A DNA stretch of 64,000 nucleotides, from NCBI GenBank assembly GCA_965232015.1, contig OZ246946.1, positions 372,001 to 436,000 on the forward strand. Reading direction: 5' to 3'. The notes below the pieces were generated by a model, which ran no database searches, was not told the DNA's origin, and saw only the letters and a list, made by a program, of their open reading frames with translations. This stretch comes from JAJEAO01 sp963667635 (lineage in GTDB: Bacteria; Acidobacteriota; Vicinamibacteria; Marinacidobacterales; Marinacidobacteraceae). The first letter of the stretch is position 1, and each line of letters begins with the position of its first letter. This document shows, one piece after another, positions 60,301-64,000 of this stretch. The translations under genes and the position numbers were made by a program.

Positions 60301-63300
60301 CCACTCGTCCTGTCCGACGACGGCGGAGACGGGAACCGTCGCGTCCAGTTCCTGCTGGGAGCGGAGCGGAGCGCGTCGGCGCGGAGCTGGGAGGTGTTCA
60401 GTCGTGGCTCGGACGAAGCGCCCTGGGTGCGCCACGCGACCGGGCGGGTGCGGCCCGTTTCGCCGGAGGAGGAGGAGCGGCGGGACCCGGTCGAGGTGGC
60501 GAAGCTCGGTGCGGAACTCACCCCGGCGGCGGCCCCGGAGCGGTCCGATGCGACCACAACGCCGGAGGGTGGGCTCGCCGGTCTCTGGACGGGAGCAAAC
60601 GAGGCCCTCGGGGAGGTGGCCGCGTCGCCGACCCCGGAAGAAACGGACGGCGCGCTCCCCGCGGCGCTCTTCGCAGCGTGCCTCGAGACCCTCGCGGGGA
60701 TCCCCGGCCTCGAGCCACCCGGTGCGGAGTCCGCCTGGCTTCCGGTCGGCTGGGACCTCCTGTGGTTCGCCCCGGTGTTGCCGGACCGGGTGTTCTGCCA
60801 CGCCCGTCGCCTCGCCGCCGGCGCGGCCGCCGAGACCGAGCGAGCGGATCTCGTCCTCTGCGGTCAGGACGGTCAGGCGCTGGGCGCCGTGCGCGGGCTG
60901 GTGCTCCGGCGGACCCCGCGCTCTGTGCTGCTGCGCGCCCTCGACGACGTGGAGGATCTGTTCTACGAGGTGGCGTGGCGGGAGTCGTCTGGCGCCGGTG
61001 GCGCGGGTCCGGCGTCCGCGGGTTTCCTGCGGGGGCCGGCAGAGCTGTTGCTCGAGACGCCGTCCGCCGACGCGGTGTTCGAAGCGGAGGGCCTTGCTGG
61101 CGCGGCGCGGGAGGCGCTGGACGAGGGCCTCGAGCAGCTTGCGCGTTCGACGGCGCTCAGGGCCTTTGCGGATCTGGGCGGGGAACCGCGCACCGACGAA
61201 CCGGTCGAGGCGCTTTGTCGTCGCCTCAAGGTGATCTCCGCGCACGCCGGGGTGGTGCGCCGGATGCTCGCCCTCGCGCCAGACGGCGCCCTTCCCGGCG
61301 CGGCCCCCCGGGATCCGGAGGAGCTGGCGGAGCGGCTGCTCGCCCGCTGTCCGGCCGGGTCAATCGAGATCGGACTGTTGCGCCGGTGCGGGGAGGCGCT
61401 TTCCGAGGTGCTGCGGGGCCGGGCCGATCCTCTGGAGCTGCTCTTCGGCGGGACACCGAACGCCGCGGACCTGTACCGGGAGGCGCCGGCCTCCCGGGCG
61501 CTGAATCGGCTCGTGGGGGAAGCGGTCGCGGCGGCGGCGCGGGCGCTGCCCGCCGGCCGCCGGCTGCGGGTGCTCGAAGTGGGCGCGGGAACCGGCGGCG
61601 CGACGGCGGCGGTGCTCCCGGCGGCCCCCCGGGGACGGACCGACTACCTGTTCACCGACGTGTCGGCGGCGTTTTTCCGTGACGCCGAGGCGCGCTTCGC
61701 GGCGTCCGCCGCCGCGTCGGGGATCGGTCTGGAATTCCGCGCGCTGGACATCGAGGGGGACCCCGACGCGCAGGGGTTCACGGCGCACGGCTACGACGTC
61801 GTGATCGCGGCGAACGTGCTGCACGCAACCGAGGATCTCGCGGCGTCGCTCGCGTGGTGCCGACGGCTGCTCGCCCCCTCGGGGTTGCTGGTGGCGCTCG
61901 AGGCCCTCGCGCCGCGCGGCTGGCTCGACCTCACATTCGGACTGTTGCCCGGTTGGTGGCGGTTTGCCGATTCCTATCGGGCGGAACACCCGCTCGTCGG
62001 CGCGCCCGTCTGGCGCCGGGCCCTTGCCGACGCCGGCTACGGGGAAGTGGCGACCCTGGGCGGCGGGGAGACGTTGAGGGATGAGGCATCGGCCGTGATC
62101 GTGGCCCGCGGCCCGGCGGAGACGTCTCCGGCCGCCGGCCTCTGGGTGGTTACGCCGGACGATCACGGGCTGGGCGCGGAACTCGTTCGCTCGCTGGAGG
62201 CCCGGGGCCAGCGGGTGGCGGCGCCATCACGGCCGGCGGCGGCGGAGGGAAGCGGGCCGGGCGGCCGCGAAGGGTGGCGGCGGCGCTTCGCGGATCTCCC
62301 GGCCGGGGAGCTCGCCGGGGTTGTGCATCTCGGTGCGGTGTCGGTTCCGCGCGCCTCCGACGCCACGGAGGATCCGGAGGGGGATCCGGTGGCCGACCTC
62401 GAACGCTCCGGGAGCAGCGCCCTCTCGCTGGTGCAGGGGATGCTCGATGCGGGAGCGGCGCCGCGGTCCGGGCTCTGGATGGTGACGCGCGGCGGCCAGG
62501 TCGTCCGGGACGAGCCGTCCGGAGGGCTCTCCGGGGCGGCGCTTTGGGGGTTCGGCCGGACGGCGGCCCGGGAGTTGACCGGGCTGGGAACGCGGCTGCT
62601 CGACCTCGACCCGAACGAGCCGGCGTCCGCCGAACGGCTCGCGGACGAGCTCCTGTTCCCGGACGCGGAGACCCAGCTCGCCCTGCGCGCCGGCCGGCGG
62701 CTCGTCCCGCGGCTGACTCCGGGCGCTGGGTCCGGCGGGCGCCCCGAGCGTTCCGGCGGAGGTCCGCGGGCGGACCGCGCCTACCTCGTCACCGGAGGCC
62801 TCGGCCGCCTGGGGCTGCAGGTGGCGGGCTGGCTGGCGAGGGAGGGGGCGGGCGCCATCGTGTTGAACGGCCGCCGGCCGCCGGGGGAACCAGCGGCCCG
62901 CGCGATCGACGGCCTGCGCGCCGGCGGGGCGAAGGTCCGGGTGGAGCTCGGAGACATCGCCGACCCGGAGGTGGCGGGGCGCATCGTCGTCGGCATCGGG
63001 AGCGAGGCGTCGGGCCTGCCGCCGCTCGGAGGGATCTTCCACTGCGCCGGAGCGCTCCGGGACGCGGCGCTCGCCAACGAGGACTGGCCGCGCTTCGCGG
63101 AGGTGTTGCGTCCGAAGACGGCTGGCGCGTGGAACCTGCACCGGGCGACCGCGCACCTCGACCTCGATCGGTTCGTGCTGTTTTCCTCGGTGATGGGCGT
63201 CGTCGGCAATGCCGGGCAGTCGGCCTACGCAGCAGCGAACGCGTTCCTCGATCAGCTCGCGCTCCGTCGTCGGGCGTCGGGCCTCGCCGGCCAGTCCATC

Positions 63301-64000
63301 GCCTGGGGTCTGTGGCTGGAAGTGGGCGAGGACGCGAGGGACCGGGAGCGTTTCCAGCGGCGCGTCGAGGCGATCGGCATGGGCTGGATCCGTCCCGAAC
63401 TCGGGTTGCGGGCTCTCGGTCGGCTGATGGCGGAAGACGCGCCCCACGCGGTGGTGGCGCCGGTGGACTGGGCGGTGTTTCGCGATGCGGTGGACGCCCC
63501 CCAGCCGCTCCTCGCGGAACTCGGTCCGTCGGAGGCGGATCGGCCGGGCGCGCCGGCGCCCGTTCGCGGCGACCTCCTGGCGCGGCTGCGGGAGGCGCCG
63601 CCGGCCCGGCGGCAGGAACTCCTGCTGCGTTTCGTCCAGGACGAAGTCCGCGCGGTGCTGCGGCTCCGGTCCGCGCCGTCGCCCGACATCGGGTTCTTCG
63701 ACCTGGGGATGGACTCCCTCATGGCGGTGGAACTGCGGAACCGGCTCAACCGGGCGCTCGCGGGCGCCTGCGTCGTCCCGAACACCCTGGTGTTCGATTA
63801 CCCGACGCCCGCCAGCCTGGGCCGGCGCCTGCTGGAGGAACTCGGTGAGCTGCCGGTCCCGGCGGCCCTGCCGGCGCCACGGATCGCGGAGCGGTCGGCG
63901 GAGGAGCGGATCGCGGTGGTGGGGCTCGCCTGCCGGTTTCCGGGGGGGGCGGACGCCAGGGAGTTCTGGGCGCAACTCGCGGCCGGTGGACAGGGAGTGA
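57301..64000 (+). CDS. Modular type I polyketide synthase (gene B, partial at window end)
   Basis: The frame opens at ATG 57301, overlapping the gene A stop by 8 bp, and stays open to the window edge (over 2230 codons). The N-terminus is short and basic (LARAIRARQARAARLRRR), a plausible docking partner for the acidic end of gene A. Module 4 has KS (Cys184), AT (Ser655, HAFH 755-758), DH (His957), MT (His1508, Glu1534), KR (Ser1963, Tyr1976) and ACP (Ser2139). A further KS begins at about residue 2201 (ERIAVVGLACRFPGG). Gene B lacks the linker repeats and has visibly lower identity to the gene A modules. Its stop lies beyond the window. Confidence 0.93.
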   Translation, partial: MSEPRANPELTPELARAIRARQARAARLRRRIAVVGMSCRFPGGASVAEFRRSLAAGRDAVTSGPPHARGPAPDAAVAGYLERVDRLDAGFFRISPVEAEVMDPQQRLLLEVSWEALEDAGLDPGKERRGGVYVGISSGDYQALLEGVKPSVHTLTGTSFAAASGRIAFTLGWTGPAIAVDTACSSSLVAIHQAMSALQRGEADLALAGGVNVILNSGVAPVFQEAGMLSRDGRCKTFDAAADGFGRGEGCGMLVLKRLGDAERDGDRILGVLLGSAVNQDGRSAGLTVPNGPAQEQVIREALRRAGVPPASVDYLEAHGTGTRLGDPIEAQAAGAVYGEGREPGRPLLIGSVKTNIGHLEAAAGVAGVIKALLSLRAGVIPKHLHCETPSPRIAWDSLPLSVTSEKTPWPEITGRPWRAAVSSFALSGTNAHVVLQQYPQDRGPSVLVGAQPGARAPAVGSRRAPVAGEPAVAERRRRVLPLSARSGKALGELAARYREWLQRASGEAIAERLADAAWTAGVGRSHFAVRAGLVFGDENELSEQLAAVESGAERPAPMPAGGGVAFLYTGQGSQWAGMGRDLYGTEPVFREVLDRCEAAFVEERGTGLLPVMFGEAAGLERTEWTQPALFALSAGLTELWRAVGVVPDAVLGHSAGEIGAAWAAGALELEAGLRFAARRGALMGSLPDGGAMTAVFGDPDRVRGLPDALDAAGVALAAENGTHVVLSGPEGQVALVEERFRELGTRTERLRTSHAFHSPLMDPVLGELESAAGELGWKAPRTEFVSGVTGRILEAGESPDARYWRRQARARVRFASGVRALSDLGAGVLIEIGPRPVLGPLAALAWPASEPGALPAVLASLGPTTNFPEAVAAAYEAGLPIAFEGLHAGERRRRVSLPTYPFQRERYWVTARRRGGGWAEARGVHAVLGPRRELGSGEVAFESELGAPLPDWITRHRLFGRLVAPASLYAVQAAAALAAPGRQAGEPAPVAVDSVRIERPLVLSDDGGDGNRRVQFLLGAERSASARSWEVFSRGSDEAPWVRHATGRVRPVSPEEEERRDPVEVAKLGAELTPAAAPERSDATTTPEGGLAGLWTGANEALGEVAASPTPEETDGALPAALFAACLETLAGIPGLEPPGAESAWLPVGWDLLWFAPVLPDRVFCHARRLAAGAAAETERADLVLCGQDGQALGAVRGLVLRRTPRSVLLRALDDVEDLFYEVAWRESSGAGGAGPASAGFLRGPAELLLETPSADAVFEAEGLAGAAREALDEGLEQLARSTALRAFADLGGEPRTDEPVEALCRRLKVISAHAGVVRRMLALAPDGALPGAAPRDPEELAERLLARCPAGSIEIGLLRRCGEALSEVLRGRADPLELLFGGTPNAADLYREAPASRALNRLVGEAVAAAARALPAGRRLRVLEVGAGTGGATAAVLPAAPRGRTDYLFTDVSAAFFRDAEARFAASAAASGIGLEFRALDIEGDPDAQGFTAHGYDVVIAANVLHATEDLAASLAWCRRLLAPSGLLVALEALAPRGWLDLTFGLLPGWWRFADSYRAEHPLVGAPVWRRALADAGYGEVATLGGGETLRDEASAVIVARGPAETSPAAGLWVVTPDDHGLGAELVRSLEARGQRVAAPSRPAAAEGSGPGGREGWRRRFADLPAGELAGVVHLGAVSVPRASDATEDPEGDPVADLERSGSSALSLVQGMLDAGAAPRSGLWMVTRGGQVVRDEPSGGLSGAALWGFGRTAARELTGLGTRLLDLDPNEPASAERLADELLFPDAETQLALRAGRRLVPRLTPGAGSGGRPERSGGGPRADRAYLVTGGLGRLGLQVAGWLAREGAGAIVLNGRRPPGEPAARAIDGLRAGGAKVRVELGDIADPEVAGRIVVGIGSEASGLPPLGGIFHCAGALRDAALANEDWPRFAEVLRPKTAGAWNLHRATAHLDLDRFVLFSSVMGVVGNAGQSAYAAANAFLDQLALRRRASGLAGQSIAWGLWLEVGEDARDRERFQRRVEAIGMGWIRPELGLRALGRLMAEDAPHAVVAPVDWAVFRDAVDAPQPLLAELGPSEADRPGAPAPVRGDLLARLREAPPARRQELLLRFVQDEVRAVLRLRSAPSPDIGFFDLGMDSLMAVELRNRLNRALAGACVVPNTLVFDYPTPASLGRRLLEELGELPVPAALPAPRIAERSAEERIAVVGLACRFPGGADAREFWAQLAAGGQGV
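57394..63850 (+). other. PKS module 4 (gene B): KS-AT-DH(degenerate)-MT-KR-ACP
   Basis: The DH keeps the His motif (HRLFGRLVAP, His957), but the second motif is LPAALFAACLE, with Phe1124 where the catalytic Asp of HPALLDGCFQ should be. The segment before it, which in other modules reads IxYxxxFRxLT, is replaced by an unrelated Ala/Pro/Thr-rich stretch. The KR here has the normal Tyr1976 (SAYAAANAFLD), unlike the three KRs of gene A. Expected output is a beta-hydroxy, alpha-methyl unit if MT and KR act and DH does not. Confidence 0.82.

Overview
The window is very GC-rich, densely coded bacterial chromosome. It carries exported DUF1552, DUF1501 and DUF1549-type proteins, secreted S9 and M14 peptidases, a signal-peptide amidohydrolase, decayed toxin-antitoxin (TA) modules and intergenic palindromic repeats. 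That gene set is typical of uncultured Acidobacteriota, Gemmatimonadota or Planctomycetota-like genomes. The phylum cannot be fixed from sequence reading alone. No rRNA, tRNA, CRISPR array or complete insertion sequence was seen.

Left part (1-19610, plus strand). A Tat-exported DUF1552 protein and a secreted ankyrin-repeat protein come first, ending at a strong hairpin terminator. Next are a frameshifted methyltransferase-like gene, an AlkB-like dioxygenase and a secreted metallo-beta-lactamase-fold protein. A tight three-gene set follows (DUF262/DUF1524 nuclease, SbcD/YhaO-like phosphoesterase, SbcC/YhaN-like ATPase), then an exported amidohydrolase. After that comes a tandem duplication of a AAA/PD-(D/E)XK gene with its 3' flank, and a secreted S9 peptidase.

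Middle part (19611-33047). This holds TA remains: an apparently intact higBA sits between the two ends of a broken vapC, beside a frameshifted vapB. A second module (relB/dinJ-yafQ type) is disrupted by a 206-bp MITE-like element with inverted ends and a 4-bp target duplication; its toxin gene carries a separate 37-nt insertion. A four-gene minus-strand operon encodes DUF1549, DUF1501, formylglycine-generating-enzyme-like and PEP-mutase/isocitrate-lyase-like proteins. A secreted M14 peptidase, a TPR protein, an alpha/beta hydrolase, a phosphopantetheinyl transferase and a phosphoesterase lead up to the polyketide locus.

Right part (33366-64000+). Two overlapping giant type I polyketide synthase (PKS) genes run off the window end. 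Gene A (7980 aa) reads ACP-KS(Ser)-AT-ACP, then KS-AT-DH-MT-ER-KR-ACP, then two KS-AT-DH-MT-KR-ACP modules. Gene B begins with KS-AT-DH-MT-KR-ACP and the start of another KS. A C-methyltransferase in every extension module points to a methyl-branched product. The loading KS has Ser for Cys, one MT has lost its catalytic His, one DH has lost its catalytic Asp, and three KRs carry His for Tyr. The transferase gene just upstream could activate the carrier proteins.

The least expected signal joins the two halves. The repeat that lies between genes and inside the MITE-like element is also present, in frame, inside gene A: a 108-nt block with a 19-bp-stem hairpin in two KS-AT linkers, next to an ESGAPAR tandem repeat of 2, 2 and 3 units.
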